64,000 nt of DNA, from assembly GCA_017519885.1 (NCBI GenBank), contig JAFWRO010000054.1, forward strand, positions 1-64,000. The letters are read 5' to 3'. The position numbers and the translations under genes were made by a program. Origin of the DNA: Liminaster sp017519885 (GTDB lineage Bacteria; Bacteroidota; Bacteroidia; Bacteroidales; UBA3663). The notes under the pieces are model-generated. The model did no database searches. It was not told the DNA's origin and saw only the letters and a list, made by a program, of their open reading frames with translations. Shown here one piece after another: positions 16,170 through 23,415 of the stretch. The number at the start of each line of letters is the position of its first letter. Within the stretch, counting starts at the first letter, position 1.

Positions 16170-17392
16170 CGAGTTGTGGTCTTGAATAGCCAGAGGAGGA
16201 GGGCGTAGATGGTGACGAGGAAGGCGCGGAGGGTGAACCAGAGATGCATGATGGAGTGCTGGCGCATGAGGAGGAACCAGACGGGTACAATCAAGGCTAC
16301 AAGCAGCAGCCAAAGCCACTGGCGCTGCACTTTGAGTCCTTTCTGCAGGAAGATGTAGACGATAGAAAGAGCGAGGACGAGCAAGGGGATCTTCCAGCCA
16401 AGGGCGCGCTCTTCGCCAAAGATGATGAATTGCAGCATCTTTGGAATAGTGAGTTCTATGCCATAATATTGCTGAGAGGTGCGCACGCCAATCTGCTGGG
16501 CTGCATCGGCCAGCAGATTGAAGCCCGTCAGTCCATAGCCGATGACCCACTTGCTTGACCAGAGCAGGGCATAACCTATTCCCCAGGCAATGGAGGCCAG
16601 GATGACCTTGCGCACTTCCTGTTTTCGTTGGGTCAAGAGGCAGACCAAGAGGGGCATACCGAGGGTGAGTTGCGGTGTGGTAAGGAAGTCGAAGAATGAG
16701 GTCACGGCTCCTATGATAAAGAAGGTGAGGACCAAGGAACGACTGCGGGCGGTAAGATCGGGATAGAGCATCACTGCCAGCATGCTCAGGAACATCAGAT
16801 AGAAACAAGTGGAATACTGCAGAGAGAATGGAACGATGGGAAAATAGACCAGCAGGAGGCTGAGGAGGAACAACAGGGCCTCGACTTTCCCTATTCTTTG
16901 CCAGATAAGCCACATTGTGGCCAGGCACAGGAGAAGCATCAGCAGGCAGTTGATGATGCGAAGACCGCGTATGCTGAAGAGGATGAGCATGGGCTTCAAG
17001 GTAACAAGATAGCCTTGCCAATAACGTCCGTAGAAGCGCATTTCAAGGCCATTGGTTTGGCCGAGGGCTACACGCTCGGTGTAAACGGACTTGGCAACTT
17101 CCTCATCGTCGTTGTCGTAGTAGGGATTGAGCATCGACGAACGCAGGGGATGCTGAGCATCGCTGGAGATGGCCAGATTGAGCATAAGGGCATCGGTGAA
17201 GTTGTCGAGGCGGCCCAAACGCCTGTCGATGAGATGTGCTCCCTGGCCTTCGTGCTGCAACTGCCGGGCTGAGGCGATGACGTTGTCGGCGATGAGCGAC
17301 GAAGGCAGGCTGTAGGTGCCTAGCATCAGCAAGGTGAAGGTGAGGAGGAGGAGGAGGTAGGTGGTGAGGAGGAGGAGTATCGTTTTTTTCAT
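16166..17392 (-). CDS. Polytopic membrane protein, unknown function
   Basis: I chose ATG 17392 (408 residues), where a first helix begins (MKKTILLLLTTYLLLLLTFT); 21 codons upstream belong to the leader. One N-terminal anchor is followed by a ~100-residue extracytoplasmic loop (~30-130, with LIDRRLGRLDNFTDALMLNL), then about nine hydrophobic segments. This topology is seen in glycan-modifying membrane enzymes, but no catalytic motif is recognised. It is transcribed from its own promoter (17413-17445), back to back with the acyltransferase gene. Confidence 0.75.
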   Translation of the reverse strand: MKKTILLLLTTYLLLLLTFTLLMLGTYSLPSSLIADNVIASARQLQHEGQGAHLIDRRLGRLDNFTDALMLNLAISSDAQHPLRSSMLNPYYDNDDEEVAKSVYTERVALGQTNGLEMRFYGRYWQGYLVTLKPMLILFSIRGLRIINCLLMLLLCLATMWLIWQRIGKVEALLFLLSLLLVYFPIVPFSLQYSTCFYLMFLSMLAVMLYPDLTARSRSLVLTFFIIGAVTSFFDFLTTPQLTLGMPLLVCLLTQRKQEVRKVILASIAWGIGYALLWSSKWVIGYGLTGFNLLADAAQQIGVRTSQQYYGIELTIPKMLQFIIFGEERALGWKIPLLVLALSIVYIFLQKGLKVQRQWLWLLLVALIVPVWFLLMRQHSIMHLWFTLRAFLVTIYALLLWLFKTTTR

Positions 17393-17412
17393 ATATATTT
17401 TTAATGAACGGC

Positions 17413-17445
17413 GCAAATATAGGGATAATTTGTGGATTAACCAAA
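17413..17445 (-). promoter_or_regulatory. Promoter of the membrane-protein gene at 17392
   Basis: On the minus strand TTTGG (17445-17441), 19 bp, then TATATTTGC (17421-17413). Confidence 0.8.
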
Positions 17446-17481
17446 AAATGAGCACGGTTTTTAAGATTTTCGGGGAAAAGG

Positions 17482-17514
17482 CTTGGAGTTTTGTGAATTA
17501 TTGCCTATCTTTGC
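17482..17514 (+). promoter_or_regulatory. Promoter of the acyltransferase gene
   Basis: CTTGG (17482-17486), 19 bp, then TATCTTTGC (17506-17514); the start codon is 23 nt downstream. Confidence 0.8.
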
Positions 17515-17537
17515 CCCAATCTACAAATACCTCAATT

Positions 17538-18512
17538 ATGCCTCGTATTTCTTATATTGACATTGCCAAGGGCATTCTGATTTCGCTGCTTGTGCTCCAT
17601 CATCTCATCTGGACTTCGGTGACCTTCGTCAAGGTCCCCAATGACTTCCTTAATACACTTTATGACCTCCAGATGCCGCTCTTCGTGGGGTATTTCATCC
17701 AGGCGTTCTTCGTCATTTCTGGTTTCTGTTCCAACTTTTCGATCCCCTGGAGGGACTTCCTGTGGAAGCAGGTGAAGACGTTGCTCGTTCCGAACATCGC
17801 ATTTACCTTGCTCATTCATCTGTATCATGGCGACTTCAGCGGCAGTCTTTATGACATCATCGAACGAGGAGGCTGGTTGTGGTTTGTGACTGCACTTTTT
17901 GTGAGCAAGATCGTTTATTACTTCGTGCGCCGCTGGATCGGTAATGAATACGTTATCTTCGGATTGTTTCTCGTAGCGTCGTTTGTCGGCGTGTGTCTGA
18001 ATGATCGTGATGCGTTCTTCAACTACTGGTGGCATCGACAGACGCTCACGCTCCTGCTGTTCCTGGCTTTGGGCAATTGGCTGCGTAGGCACATTCAGGA
18101 CTCGAGGATCTGGTTTTTCGGTGCAGTGTATCTCGTTGGCATTGCGGCGTGTTATCTGCTTCATATGGAAGTGCCTTACATCACTGCTGGTTTCCATACG
18201 ACGAAATTCACATGGGGGCTGCATGTGCTGATTGCGGCAGGTGGATCGGTAGCGTTCCTGAAACTTTGTTCATACCTCAGGTTTAGCCCTGTTTTTGAAT
18301 ACATCGGTCAGAACACTTTGGTGATCTATATGCTTCATCTGGACATACTATATCCGCTGATTGAGAACTTCCTGGATATCTATAACAAGAACACAACGGA
18401 GGGGTCGCTGCTGACGACGATTGCCATATGGACGACGACGATGGTATTGTGCCTGCTGCTAGGGAAGATTATTGGGACGAGGTACCTGCGGTTTATGATC
18501 GGGAGGTGGTAG
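17538..18512 (+). CDS. Acyltransferase family 3 membrane protein
   Basis: ATG 17538 is chosen because the promoter lies just upstream and the conserved N-terminus follows (MPRISYIDIAKGILISLLVL). The 324-residue protein has about ten membrane helices. It shows the family hallmark 'R-x-x-x-I-D-I-x-K-G' with HH at the end of helix 1 (LVLHHLIW), a second helix with GYFIQAFFVISGFC and a late LVIYMLHLDILYPL. Family knowledge: such enzymes move acetyl or other acyl groups onto sugars or peptidoglycan across the inner membrane. The acceptor is not evident. A palindrome array follows its stop. Confidence 0.85.
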   Translation: MPRISYIDIAKGILISLLVLHHLIWTSVTFVKVPNDFLNTLYDLQMPLFVGYFIQAFFVISGFCSNFSIPWRDFLWKQVKTLLVPNIAFTLLIHLYHGDFSGSLYDIIERGGWLWFVTALFVSKIVYYFVRRWIGNEYVIFGLFLVASFVGVCLNDRDAFFNYWWHRQTLTLLLFLALGNWLRRHIQDSRIWFFGAVYLVGIAACYLLHMEVPYITAGFHTTKFTWGLHVLIAAGGSVAFLKLCSYLRFSPVFEYIGQNTLVIYMLHLDILYPLIENFLDIYNKNTTEGSLLTTIAIWTTTMVLCLLLGKIIGTRYLRFMIGRW

Positions 18513-18525
18513 CGGAGACAAGAAG

Positions 18526-18647
18526 GCGGCCAAGAATGGCCGTTGGCGGGGACACGGAGGGCGCGATGGCATCGCGCCAAACGGGACGGGGATAAGCGGC
18601 ATCGGTGATGCCGCATAGAGGGACAAGTGGCAGCCAAACTTGGCTGC
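18526..18647 (+). repeat. Palindrome array 2, mixed cores
   Basis: Four palindromic cores follow one another: GCGGCCAAGAATGGCCGT (18526-18543), GGCGCGATG/CATCGCGCC (18559-18578), GCGGCATC/GATGCCGC (18596-18614) and GCAGCCAAACTTGGCTGC (18630-18647). Spacers such as GGGGACACGGAGG lie between. Different cores in the same grammar argue that the hairpin, not the exact sequence, is conserved. Confidence 0.85.
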
Positions 18648-18660
18648 GACAATGACAAGG

Positions 18661-18689
18661 AAGGGGGCAGCCTAGTGGGCTGCCCCCTT
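18661..18689. terminator. Bidirectional hairpin between convergent genes
   Basis: AAGGGGGCAGCC (18661-18672) pairs perfectly with 18678-18689, five bases after the stop of the minus-strand gene. T tracts are weak on both sides. It may be a palindrome unit adapted as a terminator. Confidence 0.6.
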
Positions 18690-18693
18690 CTGT

Positions 18694-21600
18694 CTATTTG
18701 GTGTGGATGGATTTCTGGTGGGGTGCGATGTGGATTTGATTGGGCTGGATGGTGGGCTGGGGACGGCCGTAGAGGTCGTAGAAGAGCTTGACGGAGCCGT
18801 CGGGGAGCTCGATGATTGGGAGGTCGGAGCCGGACTTCTCGATGATGGAGAGGGAGTTGGCGACTGGGGCTGCATTGTTAAGGAACCATGCATTGAATGC
18901 CTTGACCTGAAGCGATTTGCCAGCGCGGTTGAACTTATCTTGACTGAGTGTGTAGGCGCGCATCTGGCTGGTGTTGATGGTCTGGTCGCTGTAAGAGCCA
19001 TTGAATGTCCAACCGATGACCTGCTGCGGTTGTGACAGGTTGGTGGCCAATGAAGCGAAGTCTACATGGATGGAGCCTGTGTTGGGCGTGCTGACGACGA
19101 ATGAAGAACCCGTAGCCTTGAAGAGGGTCGGGGTGTTGGAGTCAACGGATGCCGTCGGTTCGAACGTCAGAGCTTCGTTGCTGACGGCTACGAGGGTGTA
19201 GAACTGCAGACTATCGTTGGACTGCACTGCATAGGGCAGGCAGAGTGTACCCCATTGAGTCGACATCTTTCGGCCATAGGCCACGACGTCGTCGCGGAAG
19301 AAGACATTGCCCGACAGGAAGATCGAGGGATCGTCGATGTAACGAGATACTTCGGTGAGGTCGACGGAGACGCCAACGGGCAGCGATGCCTTCAGGAGGG
19401 TATGTTCACGCGTACCACCGTAATTGCCGTGGTAGGCAGCAACACCATTGACGGGGGTGATGACGGGCGAATAGCCCACATAAATCTCGGTGGTGTAAGG
19501 ACGGGCTCGGAAAGTGCGGCCCTCGGTGTCGGTGACCATAATGTTCTGCAGCGAGATGGTGTAGACACCCTTGGGTAGTGATGAGCGCCAGGACAAGGCA
19601 AGCTTGGCGACATCGAAGGAACGCGAAGGAGCGAGGAAATGGAAGCCCTTGCGGCTGACGGATAGATGGATGGTGCTGTCGGCCAAGGTGTAGGCTTCGG
19701 TGGAGAAGTCGGTGGTCGAGAGCGTGGGCGACAGTCGCCAGAGACGAGTGGTCGTCAAGGCTGTGGGCAACTTGATATCGAACGAAACGTTGGCTACCTC
19801 GTTGACATTGGAGAAAGTAAAGGCTACGTCGGTGTTGGCCTTAAATGCGAAGGGCAATACTTCTAGTGAGTAGTCGCCGTCGGCTGCATCGCTTATGAGC
19901 GAATCCTTATGCACCTGAGCGCAGGTTGAGCTGTAGCTGGTGAGCTGGTTGGCCTTGGCGATGGTGGTGCGCGTCATGCGATAGACGTTGCGACCGGCAT
20001 CGGGATAGCGACCGACGGTTTCGATGGCATCGTGGAAGCCGTAGGTGAGCGTGTCGGCCCACGACTGGTCGGCAGCGGTGAGGACCACGTGCTTGCCCTC
20101 TTCATTCTCGAGCTTGAAGGGTGCGTGGATTTCGCGCAGGGCTTCCTTCTGGTCACACCATATGATCTTGTAGCCATGGGCAGGGATGATGGTGGAGACT
20201 GCAGATCCGACGGCAAGGTCGGAGCCGATGCAATACTTGGTGGAATTGCCCAGTTTGTCGGAAATGTAGACCCCACGGAGGTCGATGTCGCGCGACGTGG
20301 TGTTGTAGAGCTCTATCCAATCGGCCTTCTTCTGGAGGTCGTTGATGTAGATGCCGTTGTCGGCCGATACTTCGTTGATGACCACAGGCGGGAGCTTGGA
20401 CTGGACGGACGTGTTGGGCTGGAACCAAGCGATGAGGTCGGAACCTTTGGAGGTCGGCAGCGTATAGCGTGCCTTTTTGCTCACGATTGAACCTGGCAGG
20501 GAGGTGATGAGGTCGAGGGATGCGCTCCAATAGATGTCGGGCGACGAGGCTTTCTCGTTGTGGATCTCGACAGCGAGGACATTCGCGCCATTCTTGAGAA
20601 GATTGCGTGGAAGGATGATGGTACGCTTGTCGGGATTGGCGGTGGCGTAGTAGGAGGCATAGGTGGCATAAGTGACTGTGCCGGGCGCTATATTGTAGCG
20701 GTAGATCTCCTGACCATTGAGATAAAGGATACAGCCATCGTCGACCTGATAGGAAAGCTGGTAGTTGGAATTTTCGCTCAAAGTGTCGATGGAGGCAAGA
20801 TTGAATGACGTGCGCACGTAGTAAGTGGGGCGCTTATTGTTCTTGTTGCCACCATAGTCGAACTTTGTCTGGAACCCTTTGATCTTATTGTCGGTATCGT
20901 AACCCATTGGTGTTGTACCGGTAGACCAGGAAGCAACGTTGTAGGACGTGTCATACCACTCGATTCCATCGAGCGAACCTTGGGTGTAATAGCTCCAGGA
21001 GTCGGAGGTGGCTATGACGGCCTGTGAGGTGGTCCTGACTTCGCGCCAACCTACGAAGTCGTAACCAGCGGGTGCGTAAGCATTGACTTCGGCAGGCGGG
21101 AAGAAAAGGCCATTGTATGTGCCATTAGTGATGGGCTGGTCGTTGAACGTGAGGGATGCTGATGAGAGATTGGTTTGCAGACGAGCAGACTGCGCCTTGG
21201 TTGAAGACAGCTTGAAGGCTGGGTAAGCCTTGAGGTAGTTGAGCAGTTCGGTCTGACGTTGTGCCGACAGGCTGGAGGTAAGAAAAGCAGCAGAGCGCCA
21301 TGGCGAGTCGTTGTGGTAGAGCGCCTGAGTGGGTGCTACGCGTTCGCAGATTTCACGGATGATGGGTTCGCAACGATCGGGATCGAAGGTCGATGAAGCA
21401 ACGAGGCAGAAAGTATCGATGAACTTCTTGAGGAACGTCGGGTTCTTGATGAGATTGAAGAAGAGGACGATGGGCTGCAGTTCGACCTGAATTCTGGCTT
21501 TCTCGGTGCCGTTGCCGGTAAAATAGGAGAATTCGGATATCCGTTTCATTTCGAAAATATCGAAGGGATCGTCGATCCAGTCCATAGCTTCGAGGTCGAA

Positions 21601-23175
21601 GAGAACCATACGGAAACGACCATCGGCGGTACGGGCACGCCAACCCTTGCAGTTGTTTTCGGGCCAGTCGCCGTTGCGAAGGTAGAATTCGATGGCCATA
21701 TAATTGCAATATTCATCGATGTCGAGGAGCTGGCATATCTGGGCGTAGGTATCGTCGGAGGCAGCATTGCTGGAAAGATCGAGAAGATGCTGCATGGATT
21801 CGTAGGTGCCGCACTTTTGGACGTAACCCGAGTCGGTGGCAAACTCGAACTGATCGATCTCGTCGTCATCGAGACCGTAGTTGGCATAGACGAAATGCTT
21901 GTTGCTGGGTTCACGAAGGTTGATGGTACCCTTGTTGACACCATTAACGATGTGCCAAATGGGCTGATAGGCCTGGTAGTCGATGTCGATGGCCGAGCGT
22001 GCTACGATCTGCTGGAGGGCAACGTCGAGAATGCGACAAATGGTGTCGCTGCCGCCATTGCGCACCAGCACGGACTTATGCTTGAGGTAGGGTTTTTCGG
22101 AGAAGAAGGGATAGGGAAGGGTGTTCTGCATCTCGTAGCGCTTGTTGGCATTGATGCGGAACGAGCGAGGGGTGAAGGATCGGCTGAAGGCGCCGATGCG
22201 CTTGATGCCTGCCTCTTGGTTGAGGAGGGACTGTCCATCGGACGTGAAGTATTCGACTACGCTGGGACGTTCCCAGTCGTTGTACCAGTTGCAGATGCCA
22301 AAGGGACCATGACTGGGACGACCGTTGACACCTTTGACAAAGATGCCGATGGAGTCGTCGTAGAAGTTCTTGTCGGTGCCCGTCACTGCGAGGATGGGGA
22401 GGTCGATGTCGAGGTCGGATTTGATGAGGGAACGCGTGACGACGGGACTGGGGAGATAGCCGTCACGGAATAGAGCAAAGCGGAAGGTGCGGGTGACGCT
22501 GGTCGAGAAGTGACCAGTGACGGATACCTGACCATTGGTGCGCGTGGGGGCGCTTCCGTCGGTTGTATAGATGAGGGTGCAGCCTTCGGGAATGGTGACC
22601 TGGAGATGCTGGGTGCCAGAGGTGAAGATGCGCGACTCGCTATCGACTACAGGCTCGTTGAGACGATAGTCGGAGAAGGGACTGCCGTTGTTAGACCTGC
22701 CGGGGGTTGGTGCTGCGCAAAAGCGGTAGGTATGGCCTCCATCGGAGGTGGCAGCCCACGAACAACGTGCGACGGACTGGGGATAGATAAAAGTGATGCG
22801 GTTGCGGCCCTGGGAGTCGTTGAAATAGAGGGTGTCGCCATCACAATCGAGCTTCATGTCGATGTTGTGAGGTGTCCAGACGGGGTCGTAATTGTCGAAC
22901 CAGAACACAGCATAGCCATGGGCGGGGATATGTGTAGGATCGTTGATGCGCGCCTTTCGGGGCACGTTGGCATCGTCGCTGAAGAAACAGCCTGTCACAT
23001 CGATGTCGGATGAGGTGGGGTTGTAGAGCTCAACCCAGCTGCCGTAGTTGAACGACGGATCGAGCCACTGGTCGATGTTGGAGCTGCACAGCTCGTTGAT
23101 GACCAAGGCTTCGGTCTGGGCGAAGATGCATACATTATATATTAATAATGTTAGAAGGAGGGTGGTTCGTTTCAA
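18694..23175 (-). CDS. Large secreted CotH-kinase/lamin-tail protein
   Basis: This is a 1493-residue protein. The start is TTG at 23175 (decoded (M)KRTTLLLTLLIYNVCIFAQ); there is no ATG between it and the in-frame stop upstream, so TTG is the likely initiator. Order of parts: signal peptide; lamin-tail domain (~22-150, ALVINELCSSN); chitobiase-type Ig module (~170-235, TLIYTTDGSAPTR); CotH kinase-like domain (~255-545, with GIKRIGAFSRSF, NGVNKGTINLREPSN and LFDLEAMDW); a jelly-roll region (~735-900); a second lamin-tail domain (~930-1040, PVVINEVSAD); and the shared C-terminal module (WGTLCLPY ~1312, SNTPTLFKA, FNAWF), ending FYDLYGRPQ…HQKSIHTK. It is probably exported and surface-attached. 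It follows the GH2 gene on the same strand. Confidence 0.85.
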   Translation of the reverse strand: MKRTTLLLTLLIYNVCIFAQTEALVINELCSSNIDQWLDPSFNYGSWVELYNPTSSDIDVTGCFFSDDANVPRKARINDPTHIPAHGYAVFWFDNYDPVWTPHNIDMKLDCDGDTLYFNDSQGRNRITFIYPQSVARCSWAATSDGGHTYRFCAAPTPGRSNNGSPFSDYRLNEPVVDSESRIFTSGTQHLQVTIPEGCTLIYTTDGSAPTRTNGQVSVTGHFSTSVTRTFRFALFRDGYLPSPVVTRSLIKSDLDIDLPILAVTGTDKNFYDDSIGIFVKGVNGRPSHGPFGICNWYNDWERPSVVEYFTSDGQSLLNQEAGIKRIGAFSRSFTPRSFRINANKRYEMQNTLPYPFFSEKPYLKHKSVLVRNGGSDTICRILDVALQQIVARSAIDIDYQAYQPIWHIVNGVNKGTINLREPSNKHFVYANYGLDDDEIDQFEFATDSGYVQKCGTYESMQHLLDLSSNAASDDTYAQICQLLDIDEYCNYMAIEFYLRNGDWPENNCKGWRARTADGRFRMVLFDLEAMDWIDDPFDIFEMKRISEFSYFTGNGTEKARIQVELQPIVLFFNLIKNPTFLKKFIDTFCLVASSTFDPDRCEPIIREICERVAPTQALYHNDSPWRSAAFLTSSLSAQRQTELLNYLKAYPAFKLSSTKAQSARLQTNLSSASLTFNDQPITNGTYNGLFFPPAEVNAYAPAGYDFVGWREVRTTSQAVIATSDSWSYYTQGSLDGIEWYDTSYNVASWSTGTTPMGYDTDNKIKGFQTKFDYGGNKNNKRPTYYVRTSFNLASIDTLSENSNYQLSYQVDDGCILYLNGQEIYRYNIAPGTVTYATYASYYATANPDKRTIILPRNLLKNGANVLAVEIHNEKASSPDIYWSASLDLITSLPGSIVSKKARYTLPTSKGSDLIAWFQPNTSVQSKLPPVVINEVSADNGIYINDLQKKADWIELYNTTSRDIDLRGVYISDKLGNSTKYCIGSDLAVGSAVSTIIPAHGYKIIWCDQKEALREIHAPFKLENEEGKHVVLTAADQSWADTLTYGFHDAIETVGRYPDAGRNVYRMTRTTIAKANQLTSYSSTCAQVHKDSLISDAADGDYSLEVLPFAFKANTDVAFTFSNVNEVANVSFDIKLPTALTTTRLWRLSPTLSTTDFSTEAYTLADSTIHLSVSRKGFHFLAPSRSFDVAKLALSWRSSLPKGVYTISLQNIMVTDTEGRTFRARPYTTEIYVGYSPVITPVNGVAAYHGNYGGTREHTLLKASLPVGVSVDLTEVSRYIDDPSIFLSGNVFFRDDVVAYGRKMSTQWGTLCLPYAVQSNDSLQFYTLVAVSNEALTFEPTASVDSNTPTLFKATGSSFVVSTPNTGSIHVDFASLATNLSQPQQVIGWTFNGSYSDQTINTSQMRAYTLSQDKFNRAGKSLQVKAFNAWFLNNAAPVANSLSIIEKSGSDLPIIELPDGSVKLFYDLYGRPQPTIQPNQIHIAPHQKSIHTK

Positions 23176-23208
23176 TGGAGGAATGAGGGGTTAAGAGGGG
23201 GAAAATGG

Positions 23209-23385
23209 GCAGCCATAGATGGCTGCAACGGGGATGCGGGGCAGCCAAGGACGGCTGCGACGAAAACACTGGGGAACACTACGGACGGCGACCAAGGACA
23301 GCTGCGATGGGGATGCGGGGCAGCCAGGGACGGCTGCCGACGAGGACACAGGGGAACACTACGGATGGCAGCCAAGGACGGCTGC
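23209..23385 (+). repeat. Palindrome array 3, with an 80-bp higher-order repeat
   Basis: Cores at 23209-23226, 23241-23258, ~23287-23305, 23320-23337 and 23368-23385, mostly GCAGCC-N6-GGCTGC, with spacers like GACGAGGACACAGGGG. GGGGAACACTACGGA recurs at 23271 and 23351, so a two-unit block has been duplicated. It lies between two minus-strand genes, yet the spacers read on the plus strand. Confidence 0.88.
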
Positions 23386-23415
23386 CGACGAGGACGAGGG
23401 GAGAGTACCGACCGC

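Noticed and set aside
14979..17021. 680-codon minus-strand open frame
   Set aside because: It is antisense to two membrane-protein genes and rich in His, Gln and Pro with no domain, start context or promoter; a shadow of Leu-rich coding DNA.
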